A stretch of 53,131 nucleotides of DNA from NCBI GenBank assembly GCA_035315345.1, contig DATFYA010000226.1, positions 1 through 53,131 of the forward strand, read 5' to 3'. The DNA comes from Candidatus Methylomirabilota bacterium. GTDB lineage: Bacteria > Methylomirabilota > Methylomirabilia > Rokubacteriales > CSP1-6. A program made the translations under genes and the position numbers. The notes under the pieces were generated by a model. That model saw nothing but the letters and a program-made list of their open reading frames with translations, was not told where the DNA came from and did no database searches. Positions 7,847 to 16,813 of this stretch are shown piece after piece (within the stretch, counting starts at the first letter, position 1; the number at the start of each line of letters is the position of its first letter).

Positions 7847-8752
7847 ATGCGCTATCGGTGGCCCCACGGCAAGCAATCGGCAGTGGTCCTGTCCTTCGAC
7901 TTCGACGCCGAGTCCGGCTTCCTGTTCCGCGAGCCGGAGAAGGCGCGGCGCAGCCTGGGCGACCTCGAGGAGCGCCGCTTCGGCCCGCGCGTGGGAGTGG
8001 ACCGCATCCTGCGCCTGCTCGATCGCCTGCGGATCCGGGCGAGCTTCTTCATCCCGGGCTGGACGGTCGAGAACCATCTCGCCGAGTCGATCCGCATCCG
8101 CGACGCCGGCCACGAGATCGGCGCGCACGGCAACGTGCACGAGGCGCTCGCCTTCCTCGACGCTCCGCAGGAGGAGCGCGTGATGCGCGAGCAGCTCGAG
8201 ATCCTGCGCTCGCGCCTGGGCGTGCGCCCGCTCGGGTACCGCTCGCCGTCGTGGGACGTCAACGTGTGGACGCCCGATCTGCTGAAGCGCCACGGCTTCC
8301 TCTACGACTCGTCGCTGATGGGCAACGACGTGCCCTACGAGGTGGAGACCGCGCAGGGGCCGCTGATCGAGGTGCCGGTGCAGTGGCTGCTCGACGACGC
8401 GCCGCTGTTCCGCCACGTCTACGGCGCGACCAATGCGATCGCCGACCCGGGGCGCGTGCTGCAGATGTGGAGCCGCGAATTCGCGGCGATGCATCCCGAG
8501 AACGGCTGCTTCGTGCTGACCTGCCATCCGTTCGTGAGCGGACGGGCCTCGCGCATCGCCCTGCTGGAGGACCTGGTGGCCCACATCCGCCGGGCGCGCG
8601 GGGTGTGGTTCGCCACCTGCGAGGAGGTGGCCCGCTGGCACGCGGCCCGGCCGGCCGCGGCGGACGAGCGGCCGGCTACCCGCCCGACTTCGGCGGCGGG
8701 GCGCCGGCCTTCGGGCGCTCGGACGGCCGCACGCGGACGGCGGTCCCGCTGA
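7847..8752 (+). CDS. Polysaccharide deacetylase (NodB-type) paralogue 2
   Basis: A 301-residue NodB-homology protein. Motifs are LSFDFDAESGF (metal Asp), GHEIGAHGNVHE (His-x3-His), LGYRSPSWDVNVWTPDLLKRHGF, and the late TCHPFVSGRASR. It shares domain order with the gene at 6887 but only patchy identity, so the pair is an old duplication or two acquisitions. The last 35 residues are low-complexity Arg/Ala/Pro. They overlap the convergent adaptor gene by 77 bases, so the C-terminal tail probably arose by stop-codon loss or carries no function. Substrate unknown. Confidence 0.83.
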   Translation: MRYRWPHGKQSAVVLSFDFDAESGFLFREPEKARRSLGDLEERRFGPRVGVDRILRLLDRLRIRASFFIPGWTVENHLAESIRIRDAGHEIGAHGNVHEALAFLDAPQEERVMREQLEILRSRLGVRPLGYRSPSWDVNVWTPDLLKRHGFLYDSSLMGNDVPYEVETAQGPLIEVPVQWLLDDAPLFRHVYGATNAIADPGRVLQMWSREFAAMHPENGCFVLTCHPFVSGRASRIALLEDLVAHIRRARGVWFATCEEVARWHAARPAAADERPATRPTSAAGRRPSGARTAARGRRSR

Positions 8753-9848
8753 CCAGCGAGTCGGCGGGGTCGACGATCACCACGTCGGTGGGCTGCAGGC
8801 CCGTCACCACCTCGACGCTGCGGCCGTAGTCGCGGCCGATCTTCACCGGGACCAGCTCGGCGCGGCCGTCGCGCACCACCGCGACCTGCAAGCCCTCCGA
8901 GCGGAAGAGCAGCGCGTTGGCCGGAATGGTCAGGCCCCGGGTCGCCACGCCGACGTGCAGCCGCACCACCACGTAGGCGCCCGGCAGCACCTCCTGGTTG
9001 GGGTTCTCCATCTCGACCTCGCTCAGCATGGTGCGCGCGGTGGGATCGAGCGCGTTGGAGGTGCGGGCGAGCGTGCCCCGGTAGACCTTGCCCGGCTTCT
9101 CCTCGAGGGTGATCGCGGTCTGGGCCCCCGGACGCGCGTTCTGCGCGTAGGCCTGGGGCACCGACACGAAGATGCGCAGCCGGTCGATCGCGGCCAGCCG
9201 GAACAGCTCGCGCGCCTGGCCGCCCGCGCCCGCGTCGATGAGCGCGCCGATGTCGGTGTTGCGGGCGGTGACGACGCCGGTGAAGGGCGCGACGACCTTC
9301 TGGAAGCCCTGGAGGTCCTCGAGGCGCTTCACGTTCGCCGCGTTCGAGTCGACCATGGCCTGCTTGGCGATGTAGTCGCTGATCTTCTCGTCCGCCTCCT
9401 GGCGGGAGACCGATTCGCGCTTGACCAGGAGCTGCCAGCGGTCCGCGGTGGTCCGGGCCAGCTCCATGGTGGCCCGCGCGTTCTCGAGCATCGCCCGGGC
9501 CTGGCGGAGCTGCTGATCCAGCTCCGGCGTCTCGATCTCGGCCAGCACCTGCCCCTGGGTGACCCGCGAGCCGATGTCGGCGTACCACTTCTTGAGATAG
9601 CCGCTGGCCCGCGCGTAGATCGGCGCGTCGGTGAAGGCCCGCGCCGTCCCGGGCAGCACCAGCTCGTCGGAGGCCGTCGAGGCGGTCGACGGCGTCACCA
9701 CCGCGACGGTGGGGATCGCCGCTTCCTCGGTGGCGCGCTTGAGCGCCGCGTCGGCGCCGTGCCGGCCCTGCAGCCCCGCGTAGATGGCGACCCCGAGAAC
9801 GAGCGCGATGCCGAGCAGCGCCCACAGTCCGCGCGACGACCGGTTCAC
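8676..9848 (-). CDS. RND efflux periplasmic adaptor (HlyD/MFP family)
   Basis: A 390-residue membrane fusion protein. A single N-terminal anchor (GLWALLGIALVLGVAIYAGL) is followed by the lipoyl half-domain (YLKKWYADIGSRVTQGQVLAEIETPELDQQL), an alpha-hairpin rich in Ala/Arg/Glu, the second lipoyl half (VVAPFTGVVTARNTDIGALIDAG), and beta-barrel and membrane-proximal domains. It bridges the inner-membrane pump to an outer-membrane channel. Start GTG 9848 overlaps the permease stop by four bases (GTGA). No TolC-like gene is adjacent, so a shared channel is probably used. Confidence 0.92.
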   Translation of the reverse strand: MNRSSRGLWALLGIALVLGVAIYAGLQGRHGADAALKRATEEAAIPTVAVVTPSTASTASDELVLPGTARAFTDAPIYARASGYLKKWYADIGSRVTQGQVLAEIETPELDQQLRQARAMLENARATMELARTTADRWQLLVKRESVSRQEADEKISDYIAKQAMVDSNAANVKRLEDLQGFQKVVAPFTGVVTARNTDIGALIDAGAGGQARELFRLAAIDRLRIFVSVPQAYAQNARPGAQTAITLEEKPGKVYRGTLARTSNALDPTARTMLSEVEMENPNQEVLPGAYVVVRLHVGVATRGLTIPANALLFRSEGLQVAVVRDGRAELVPVKIGRDYGRSVEVVTGLQPTDVVIVDPADSLVSGTAVRVRPSERPKAGAPPPKSGG

Positions 9849-12800
9849 GCCGGGCGCTCCGCCGCGGCGCGCCGTCGGCCGCCGTGCAGCAGGCTGAACA
9901 CCGCGGGGACGAAGATCAGCGTGGCGATGGTGGCGCAGACGAGCCCACCGATGACCGCGCGGCCCAGCGGGGCGTTCTGCTCGCCGCCCTCGCCCATCGC
10001 CAGGGCCATCGGGATCATGCCGATGATCATGGCCAGCGCGGTCATGAGGACGGGGCGGAAGCGGGTGAAGCCGGCCTCGATGGCGGCCTCTCGCGCGTCG
10101 CCGTGGGCGGCGAGACGCTCGCGGGCGAAGGACACCACCAGGATGCTGTTCGCGGTGCCGACGCCCATGCACATGATCGCGCCCATGAGGGCGGGCACGC
10201 TGAGGGTGGTCTGGGTGAGGAACAGGAACACGATGATGCCGGCGAGGGCGGCGGGCAGCGCGCTGATGATGATGAACGGGTCGAGCCACGACTGGAAGTT
10301 CACGACGATCAGCAGGTAGACCAGCACGATCGCGAAGGCGAGGCCGCCCAGCAGCCCGAGGTAGGAGGCCCGCATGGTCTCGACCTGCCCGCGCAGGGTC
10401 ATGAAGCTGCCCCGCGGCAGGTGGGCGCGATTGGCGTCGACGATGCGCGCGATATCGCGGCCGACCGCGCCCAGGTCGCGGTCCTGCACCGAGCCGTAGA
10501 TGTCCACCACGCGCCGCGTGTTGTAGTGCGAGATCACCGCCATCCCGTTCCCCCGCTCGATGGAAGCCACGTCGCCGAGGATCTGGGGGCGGGAATCCGC
10601 GGTCGCCCCGCCGAGCGGGATGTTCTGGATGTCCTGGAGCGACTGCACCGAGTACTGCGGGGCCTGGGTGACCAGGCTGTAGCTGACTCCGTTCTGCCAG
10701 TTCAGGAAGGTGGCCGGGTTGGTCTGGCCGCTGCCGCTCAGGGTGAGCAGCACGCTGTTGGCCACGTCCCGCGGGGTGAAGCCGGCGCCGGCGGCCTTCG
10801 TGCGGTCGACGCTCACCTCGAGCTTCGGGGCGTCGAAGTTCTGCTGGATGCGCAGGTCGGTGAGGCCGGGCACCTGGCGCAGCTCGGTGAGCATCCGGTT
10901 GGCGACCTGCCGGTTGCCCTGCAGGTCGCTGCCTTCGATCTGCACGTCGATCGGGGCGGGGAGACCGAAGTTGAGGATCTGGGTGACGATGTCCGCGGGC
11001 ACGAAGTAGAAGGTCACCCCCGGGAACTCCTCGGGGAGCCGGCGGCGCAGCGTGCGCATGTGATCCTCGGTCGGCCGCCGGTTCTTGCCCAGCGTGACCA
11101 GGATGTCCGCGTCGGCGGCCCCGATGAAGCCGGAGCGGCTGTAGATGGTGTTGATGGTGGAGTACGGCATGCCGATGTTGTCGATGATGCTCTCGAGCTC
11201 GCCGGGCGGGATCTCGCGCCGGATCGCCGCCTCCACCAGATCCGCGAGCCGCGCGGTCTCCTCGATGCGGGTGCCGGTCTTGGCCCGCAGGTGGAGGATG
11301 AACTGCCCGTTGTCGCTGGTCGGGAAGAAGTTCTCGCCGAGCCAGGGTAGGAGCAGCCACGCGAGCAGGCACACCGCGAGGAACGCGCTCACGAAGGCGC
11401 CCTGCCGGGAGAGCAGCCGCACCAGCAGCCCGCGATAGGCCTCGCGGATCCGGGCGAAGCCGCGCTCGAACCCGCGCTGCAGCAGCACGAACGGGTTGCG
11501 GGACGGCGCCGCGTGGTGATCGTGGCGGCGCAGCAGGTACATCGCCAGCGTGGGCACCAGGGTGCGCGAGAGCACGTAGGAGGCCAGCATGGCGAAGACC
11601 ACCGCCTCGGCCAGCGGCACGAACAGGTACCGGGCCACCCCGCCCAGGAAGAACATGGGCAGGAACACGATGCAGATACAGAGGGTGGAGACCAGCGCGG
11701 GCACCGAGATCTGGGCCGCGCCCTCGAAGATCGCCGCGCGCAGCTCGCGGCCCTCCTCGAGGTAGCGTTCGATGTTCTCGATGGTGACGGTCGCGTCGTC
11801 CACCAGGATGCCCACCGCGAGGGCCAGCCCACCCAGGGTCATGATGTTGATGGTCTCGCCCAGGAAGCCCAGCGTGATGACCGAGGTGAGGATGGAGAGC
11901 GGGATCGACACCGCGATGATCAGCGTGCTGCGCCAGCTCCCGAGGAACAGCAGGATCATCAGGGCGGTGAGACACGCGGCGATGACCGCCTCGTGGATGA
12001 CCCCCGAGATGGCTCCGCGCACGAAGATCGACTGATCGGCGAGGAGGTCGATCCGGAGCTCGGGGGGCAGCGTGGTGGCGACCCGCGGAATCGCGGCCCG
12101 GATGTTGTCCACCACGTCGAGGGTCGAGGCGTCGCCGCTCTTCAGCACGGTGAGCAGGGTGCCGCGGCGGCCGTCGCGCCGCACGATGTTGGTCTGCACG
12201 CTGAAGCCGTCCCGCACGTTGGCGACATCTCTCAGATAGATGGTCGAATTCCCCATCACCTTGATCGGCACGTCGCCCAGCTCGGGCACCGTCCGGGGGG
12301 CCGCGTTCAGGGTGACGTCGTACTCGAGGCGGCCGATCTTGGCGGTGCCCGACGGCAGGATGAGATTTTGTAGATTCAGGGTGTCGAGCACCGCGCCCGG
12401 CGAGAGGCCCTTGGCCTGGAGCAGGCGCGTGTTGAGGTCGACCATGATCTGCCGCTGCTTGCCCCCGTAGGGCCACGGGATCGCCACGCCCGGGATGGTG
12501 ACGAGCTGCGGGCGGAGGAAGTTCACTCCGAGGTCGAAGAGCTGCTGCTCGGCCAGCCCGTCGCCGGACAGCGCGAGCTGGAGGATCGGCACGCTGGAGG
12601 CGCTGTAGTTGATGATGAGCGGCGGCGTGGTGCCCGGCGGGTACTGACGCAGCACGGTCTGCGAGATCGCGGTGATCTGGGCGTTGGCGGTATCCAGGCG
12701 TGCGGAGGGCTGCAGGAAGATCTTGACGATGGCCTGCCCGCTCGTGGTGGTGGACTCGATGCGCTGGATGTTGTCGACGGTGGTGGTGAGCGTGCGCTCG

Positions 12801-13000
12801 AAGTTCGAGGTGATGCGCCCTTCCAGCTCCTCGGTGTTGAGCCCGCGGTAGTTCCAGGCGACCGCGATGACCGGGATGTTGATCGAGGGGAAGATGTCGG
12901 TGGGGGTGCGCGCGATGACCACCGGGCTCACGATCAGGATCAGCAGCGCCAGCACGATGAAGGTGTACGGCCGATCCAGGGCGACGCGGACGATCCACAT
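9845..13000 (-). CDS. RND multidrug/solute efflux permease (HAE1-like)
   Basis: A 1051-residue proton-driven transporter of full family length. TM1 (TFIVLALLILIVSPVVIARTPTDIFPSI) is followed by the first large periplasmic loop. TM4 holds the proton-relay acidic pair in LALAVGILVDDATVTIENIERYLEEG. A second large loop and the C-terminal helices (MGVGTANSILVVSFARERLAAHGDAREAAIEAG, MIIGMIPMALAMGEGGEQNAPLGRAV) complete the fold. It sits 15 bases after a Rieske oxygenase gene and is coupled to its adaptor, so the three form one minus-strand operon. The substrate is not predictable from sequence. Confidence 0.93.
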   Translation of the reverse strand: MWIVRVALDRPYTFIVLALLILIVSPVVIARTPTDIFPSINIPVIAVAWNYRGLNTEELEGRITSNFERTLTTTVDNIQRIESTTTSGQAIVKIFLQPSARLDTANAQITAISQTVLRQYPPGTTPPLIINYSASSVPILQLALSGDGLAEQQLFDLGVNFLRPQLVTIPGVAIPWPYGGKQRQIMVDLNTRLLQAKGLSPGAVLDTLNLQNLILPSGTAKIGRLEYDVTLNAAPRTVPELGDVPIKVMGNSTIYLRDVANVRDGFSVQTNIVRRDGRRGTLLTVLKSGDASTLDVVDNIRAAIPRVATTLPPELRIDLLADQSIFVRGAISGVIHEAVIAACLTALMILLFLGSWRSTLIIAVSIPLSILTSVITLGFLGETINIMTLGGLALAVGILVDDATVTIENIERYLEEGRELRAAIFEGAAQISVPALVSTLCICIVFLPMFFLGGVARYLFVPLAEAVVFAMLASYVLSRTLVPTLAMYLLRRHDHHAAPSRNPFVLLQRGFERGFARIREAYRGLLVRLLSRQGAFVSAFLAVCLLAWLLLPWLGENFFPTSDNGQFILHLRAKTGTRIEETARLADLVEAAIRREIPPGELESIIDNIGMPYSTINTIYSRSGFIGAADADILVTLGKNRRPTEDHMRTLRRRLPEEFPGVTFYFVPADIVTQILNFGLPAPIDVQIEGSDLQGNRQVANRMLTELRQVPGLTDLRIQQNFDAPKLEVSVDRTKAAGAGFTPRDVANSVLLTLSGSGQTNPATFLNWQNGVSYSLVTQAPQYSVQSLQDIQNIPLGGATADSRPQILGDVASIERGNGMAVISHYNTRRVVDIYGSVQDRDLGAVGRDIARIVDANRAHLPRGSFMTLRGQVETMRASYLGLLGGLAFAIVLVYLLIVVNFQSWLDPFIIISALPAALAGIIVFLFLTQTTLSVPALMGAIMCMGVGTANSILVVSFARERLAAHGDAREAAIEAGFTRFRPVLMTALAMIIGMIPMALAMGEGGEQNAPLGRAVIGGLVCATIATLIFVPAVFSLLHGGRRRAAAERPA

Positions 13001-13015
13001 GGCCGGCGGAGACTC

Positions 13016-14263
13016 CTAGCCGGTGACCGCGCGGCGGCCCGCTTCGCGCAGCCGTCGCCGGTCGTCGGTCGGGTCGGCGGCGGGAGGCAGGCGGAGGACC
13101 AGGTCCTGCGTGTGGGTGGGAATCACCTTGCCCTCGGGCCAGTGCGTGCCCCAGGGATCGAGACCGGCCTGCACCGCGCGGATGCCGTCGCGCACGATCC
13201 GCCGCAGCATGACGACGCCGCGGTCGGTGGAGGCCAGGTGCTCGACCGCGTGCACCGCGATCGGGCGCTGGCTCGCCTGCGCGTCGTAGTCGGCCGGGAA
13301 GCGCTGGCGCGCCTCGTAGGGCCGGTCCTCGGACTGGCCGAATCCGGGCCGCGCCACCTGCGCCGCGGTGAGCCCCCACGCGGGATCGACCTGGGCCAGC
13401 TCGAAGTTGGTGGTGTGCGTGTCGTCGTTGGGCACCGCCCACCGGATGATCACCGGCCGGCTCGCCGCCTTGGGCGCGGTCGCCTCCTCGATCTCGCGCG
13501 TGAACTGGTGCACGTTCGGGGGCATGAAGTCGCAGACGCGCACCCAGACCAGATCGCTCACGCGGCGGGTCGCGATGTACACCATGCCCGCGTCGGTGGT
13601 GAGCCAGTCCAGCTCGGGCACCACCCCGAAGGCCTCGGTGAACTGGTAGCCGCTCGACAGCGCGTGCAGGAAGGCGGTGTGCACCGGGTCCATGCTGTTG
13701 TCCTTCACCTGGAGCCAGTTGCACGGCAGCGAGAACTCGGCCGCGGGCATCAGGGTGAGGCCCGGCACCTCGAAGGAATCGTAGTGGGGAAACGCGGGCC
13801 GCCGGTCGGGCGGCCCGAGGTACGCGAAGACGAGGCCGCAGTACTCGCGCGTGGGATACGCGCCCTGCCAGACCCGCTCGCAGAGCCGGCTGCCCGCCGG
13901 CTCCCCGGGCGTCTCGAGACAGCGTCCGTCGACGTCGTAGACCCAGCCGTGATAGCAGCAGCGCAGTCCGCGCTCGAGCGGGATGCCGAACTCGAGCGAG
14001 GTGCCGCGATGCGCGCAATGCAGGTGGAGCACGCCCACGCGGCCGCCACGATCGGCGAACACCACCAGATCCTCGCCGAGGATGCGCACGCGGCGCGGCG
14101 GCCCGTCCAGATCGCGGGTGAACGCCACCGGCTGCCAGAAGCGCCGCAGATATTCGCCGCACGGCGTGCCGGGCCCGACCGCGGTGAGATCGAAATCGGG
14201 AGGAGGTGTCGTCCGGCGCGCGTACCCGTCGAAAGGAGTGCCGGACGCGCTCACCGAAGCCAT
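13016..14263 (-). CDS. Rieske non-heme iron oxygenase, alpha subunit
   Basis: A 415-residue ring-hydroxylating-type oxygenase. The Rieske [2Fe-2S] ligands are seen in CAHRG and CCYHGW (about residues 84-106). The mononuclear iron site appears as NSMDPVHTAFLH. Such enzymes hydroxylate or demethylate aromatic or cyclic substrates using electrons from a separate reductase and ferredoxin, neither of which is nearby. It starts at ATG 14263 and reads into the RND pump genes. A pump co-transcribed with an oxygenase suggests removal of the substrate or product, but that is inference. Confidence 0.9.
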   Translation of the reverse strand: MASVSASGTPFDGYARRTTPPPDFDLTAVGPGTPCGEYLRRFWQPVAFTRDLDGPPRRVRILGEDLVVFADRGGRVGVLHLHCAHRGTSLEFGIPLERGLRCCYHGWVYDVDGRCLETPGEPAGSRLCERVWQGAYPTREYCGLVFAYLGPPDRRPAFPHYDSFEVPGLTLMPAAEFSLPCNWLQVKDNSMDPVHTAFLHALSSGYQFTEAFGVVPELDWLTTDAGMVYIATRRVSDLVWVRVCDFMPPNVHQFTREIEEATAPKAASRPVIIRWAVPNDDTHTTNFELAQVDPAWGLTAAQVARPGFGQSEDRPYEARQRFPADYDAQASQRPIAVHAVEHLASTDRGVVMLRRIVRDGIRAVQAGLDPWGTHWPEGKVIPTHTQDLVLRLPPAADPTDDRRRLREAGRRAVTG

Positions 14264-14491
14264 GGATGCGCCCCAGCATGGGGCCGGTCCGACCGCGCGT
14301 CAAGGGGCGCCCGGTCGCAGGCGAGGCCGTGTAAGAGCTCCGGATCGGGTGCAACCCGTGCACGGTCGCGCAAAACTCCCATGGTGGGCCGCCGGGTACC
14401 CAGGCAGGGATTTCCAGCCTCCATGTCACGCTGAAAACACCATATCAGTCCGGTAGTTACCAGTGGAATAGTGCTTGCTCCCTGGCCGCCC
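14264..14491. promoter_or_regulatory. Divergent intergenic region, likely promoters for both neighbours
   Basis: A 228-base gap between the divergent Rieske and transglycosylase genes, so promoters for both must lie here. The stretch 14436-14470 is the least GC-rich part. I could not assign confident -10/-35 pairs, an operator or a known riboswitch. Confidence 0.4.
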
Positions 14492-15748
14492 ATGGCTACG
14501 ACACCACGGACCCTTCGAACCGGTTCTGTTGCGTTCGTTTTCGCGTGCCTGGCATTGACTGCGGGCGCCGCCGCCGAGGTCGATCCGGTGCCGATCAACA
14601 TGGCGCTGAGCGCGGCGGCCCACGACTTCATCGCGCCCGCCCCGGCGGTCTGGCCCGCGCCCACGGACGCTCCCCCTGTCCCCGCCGGCGGATGGATCGA
14701 CGTCTTCGGCGAGCCCGCCGAGGCGCTCGCGCCGCGGGTGGCCAGCTTCACGCCGCCCGCCGATCCGGCGCCACCGATCGTGGTCGCGGCCATGCCGTCG
14801 GCCGCCTACCGCGTGCACGACAACCGGCACGTGCGCTTCTTCCTCGATCGCTTCCGGACCGGTGACCGCCGCGCCGTCGTCGAGTCCTGTCTCGTCCGCG
14901 CCGGACGGTATCTGCCGATGATCCTCGACGTGTTCCGGCAGAAGGGTCTGCCCGACGAGCTCGTCTTCACCGCGATGATCGAGAGTGGGTTCAACCCGGT
15001 CGCGGTCTCGCACGCCGGCGCCAAGGGTCTCTGGCAGTTCATGGCGCCGACCGCTCGCCTCTACGGGCTCCGGGTGGACCGGTGGCTCGACGAGCGGCTC
15101 GATCCCGAGAAGTCCACGGTGGCCGCGGCCAACTACCTCCGCGATCTCCACAACCAGTTCGGCTCCTGGGACCTGGCTCAGGCCGCCTACAACGCGGGCG
15201 AGGTGCGGGTGCAACAGGCCATCCAGGGCACCGGCTCGCGCGACTTCTGGCGGCTGCACCGCAGCCCGCTGCTCCTCGAGGAGACCAAGAACTTCGTGCC
15301 GGCCATCCACGCGGCCACGCTGATCGGCCGCGAGCCCGAGCGCTACGGCTTCACGGTGGTGCCGGCGGAGCCGCTGCGCTACGAGCAGGTCACGGTCCCG
15401 CGCGGCAGCCGGCTCGTCCGTCTCGCCGCGCTCTCGGGCGTGACCGTGCAGGACCTGGAGTCGCTCAATCCCGAGCTTCGCCAGAAGCAGACGCCGCCGG
15501 ACTCGACGTACGAGCTGAAGGTGCCCCTCGGCTCGGCCGGCGCGGTGCAGGCCGCGGTCCGGATGGACCTGGCCCCCCGCAAGCACGCTCCGGCGCCGCG
15601 GGCCGGCGTGCACGTGGTCCAGTCCGGCGATACGCTCTGGCGCATCGCGCAGCAATACGGCGTCTCCGCGAGTCAAATCGTCACGTGGAACGGCCTGGAG
15701 AAGCCCGACCGCATCTTCCCCGGCGAGCGTCTCCGCATCACCGCCTAG
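14492..15748 (+). CDS. MltD-like lytic transglycosylase with LysM domain
   Basis: A 418-residue exported murein hydrolase. The start is placed at ATG 14492 (GTG 14471 is a possible alternative) because it gives a clean signal peptide, TLRTGSVAFVFACLALTAGAAA. The SLT domain holds the catalytic Glu in FTAMIESGFNPVAVSHAGAKGLWQFM and the AAYNAGEVRV motif. A C-terminal LysM module (HVVQSGDTLWRIAQQYGVSASQIVTWNGL) binds peptidoglycan. It cleaves the glycan strand to form 1,6-anhydromuropeptides and should act in the periplasm or outer membrane. A REP-like palindrome follows three bases after the stop. Confidence 0.92.
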   Translation: MATTPRTLRTGSVAFVFACLALTAGAAAEVDPVPINMALSAAAHDFIAPAPAVWPAPTDAPPVPAGGWIDVFGEPAEALAPRVASFTPPADPAPPIVVAAMPSAAYRVHDNRHVRFFLDRFRTGDRRAVVESCLVRAGRYLPMILDVFRQKGLPDELVFTAMIESGFNPVAVSHAGAKGLWQFMAPTARLYGLRVDRWLDERLDPEKSTVAAANYLRDLHNQFGSWDLAQAAYNAGEVRVQQAIQGTGSRDFWRLHRSPLLLEETKNFVPAIHAATLIGREPERYGFTVVPAEPLRYEQVTVPRGSRLVRLAALSGVTVQDLESLNPELRQKQTPPDSTYELKVPLGSAGAVQAAVRMDLAPRKHAPAPRAGVHVVQSGDTLWRIAQQYGVSASQIVTWNGLEKPDRIFPGERLRITA

Positions 15749-15750
15749 GC

Positions 15751-15835
15751 GGGGTCAGGTCTTGCATTACGACATTTTCGTCCGGGGTCCCGCCAGGGCC
15801 CGCGGAGGAAATGTCGTAATGTAAGACCTGACCCC
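15751..15835. repeat. REP-like palindrome, copy 1 (long hairpin)
   Basis: Two 27-base arms (15751-15777 and 15809-15835), starting GGGGTCAGGTCTTGCATT, are complementary except for one base and enclose a 31-base loop. The same arm sequence occurs at 34469-34518. A small palindrome, CCGCCTAGGCGG (15741-15752), precedes it. It could end transcription of the lytic transglycosylase gene. The motif resembles repeats mobilised by REP-associated (Y1/RAYT) transposases, which is inference; no transposase is in the window. Confidence 0.85.
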
Positions 15836-15884
15836 AGCCGGTTGACCGGGCGCGGCGGGCGTGGAGAATAGCGGCCCAGGGCTC

Positions 15885-16736
15885 ATGGGCCGACTCGATG
15901 GGAAGGTCGTCGTGGTCACCGGCGCGAGCCGCGGCATCGGCGCCGACGTGGCCCGCCTCTTCGCCGCGGAAGGCGGCCGCGTGGTCTGCGCGGCACGCAC
16001 CCTGGAGGAAGGACAGCACCCGCTCGCCGGCTCTCTCGCGACGACCGTGGCCGCCATCCGCGAGGCGGGCGGCGAGGCGCATGCGGTCGCCAGCAACATC
16101 GCCGAGGCCACGGAGTGTGAGCGGCTGGTCCAGGAAGCGCGCGAGCGCTACGGGCCGGTCGACGTGCTCGTGAACAACGCGGCCCTGACGTACTACGTTC
16201 CGGTCAAGGACTATCCGGTCTCGAAGTGGTTGCGCTCGTGGGCGGTGAACTTCCAGGCCCCGTTCATCTTGAGCCAGCTGGTGCTCGGAGACATGATCCC
16301 GCGCCGGCGCGGCGCCATCGTGAACATCTCCTCAGGCTCGGCCATCGGCCCCGGGCGCGGACCCTATCCGGACGCGACGGTGGGCGCGCGCGGCGGCACC
16401 TGCTACGGCGCCGAGAAGGCTGCGCTCGAGCGCTTCACCCAGGGGCTGGCGTCGGAGGTCTACCAGTACGGCGTCTCGGTCACGTCGGTCGCGCCCTCGC
16501 AGGTCGTCCCCACTCCGGGCACCGTGTATCACCGGCTCGTGAGCGGGCTAGACGACCCGCGAGGCGAGCCGCCGCTGCTGATGGCCCAGGCCGCCCTGCT
16601 CCTGGCCACCGAGCCGCTCGACCGCGTGACCGGCCGCGTCACCTACAGCCAGCAGATCCTCCGCGAGTTCGGCTGGATCGAGCACGGCCGCGGCCGCGGT
16701 GTCGACTCGCGCGGGAGCGGCTACTCGGAGATCTAG
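15885..16736 (+). CDS. Short-chain dehydrogenase/reductase
   Basis: A 283-residue classical SDR. It has the cofactor loop VVVTGASRGIGADVARLFA, NNAALTYYVP (the NNAG equivalent), the catalytic Ser in NISSGSAIG, and the Tyr-x3-Lys in CYGAEKAALE. It should be an NAD(P)H-dependent oxidoreductase; the substrate is unknown. ATG 15885 is chosen over GTG 15861, but both lack a strong ribosome binding site. Its 5' end with 40 bases of upstream DNA is duplicated as a broken copy at 25601-25759, on the other side of the RiPP-like cluster. Confidence 0.88.
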   Translation: MGRLDGKVVVVTGASRGIGADVARLFAAEGGRVVCAARTLEEGQHPLAGSLATTVAAIREAGGEAHAVASNIAEATECERLVQEARERYGPVDVLVNNAALTYYVPVKDYPVSKWLRSWAVNFQAPFILSQLVLGDMIPRRRGAIVNISSGSAIGPGRGPYPDATVGARGGTCYGAEKAALERFTQGLASEVYQYGVSVTSVAPSQVVPTPGTVYHRLVSGLDDPRGEPPLLMAQAALLLATEPLDRVTGRVTYSQQILREFGWIEHGRGRGVDSRGSGYSEI

Positions 16737-16813
16737 CGACCCACCGCTCTCCCTCCACGACCGGGCGCACCCGGCGGTGGTGGGCCCGGCTCCGGTCCGA
16801 CACACGTCGAGGT

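Noticed and set aside
8676-14429. Very long open frame running through the pump genes and the Rieske gene
   Set aside because: Only its last part (the adaptor, from GTG 9848) reads as protein; the rest is Arg/Ala/Pro-rich and out of frame with clear conserved genes. High GC leaves few stops.
14264-14491. Possible riboswitch in the divergent gap before the lytic transglycosylase
   Set aside because: I could not fit it to the c-di-GMP, cobalamin or other consensus that I know; short complementary stretches are expected at this GC.
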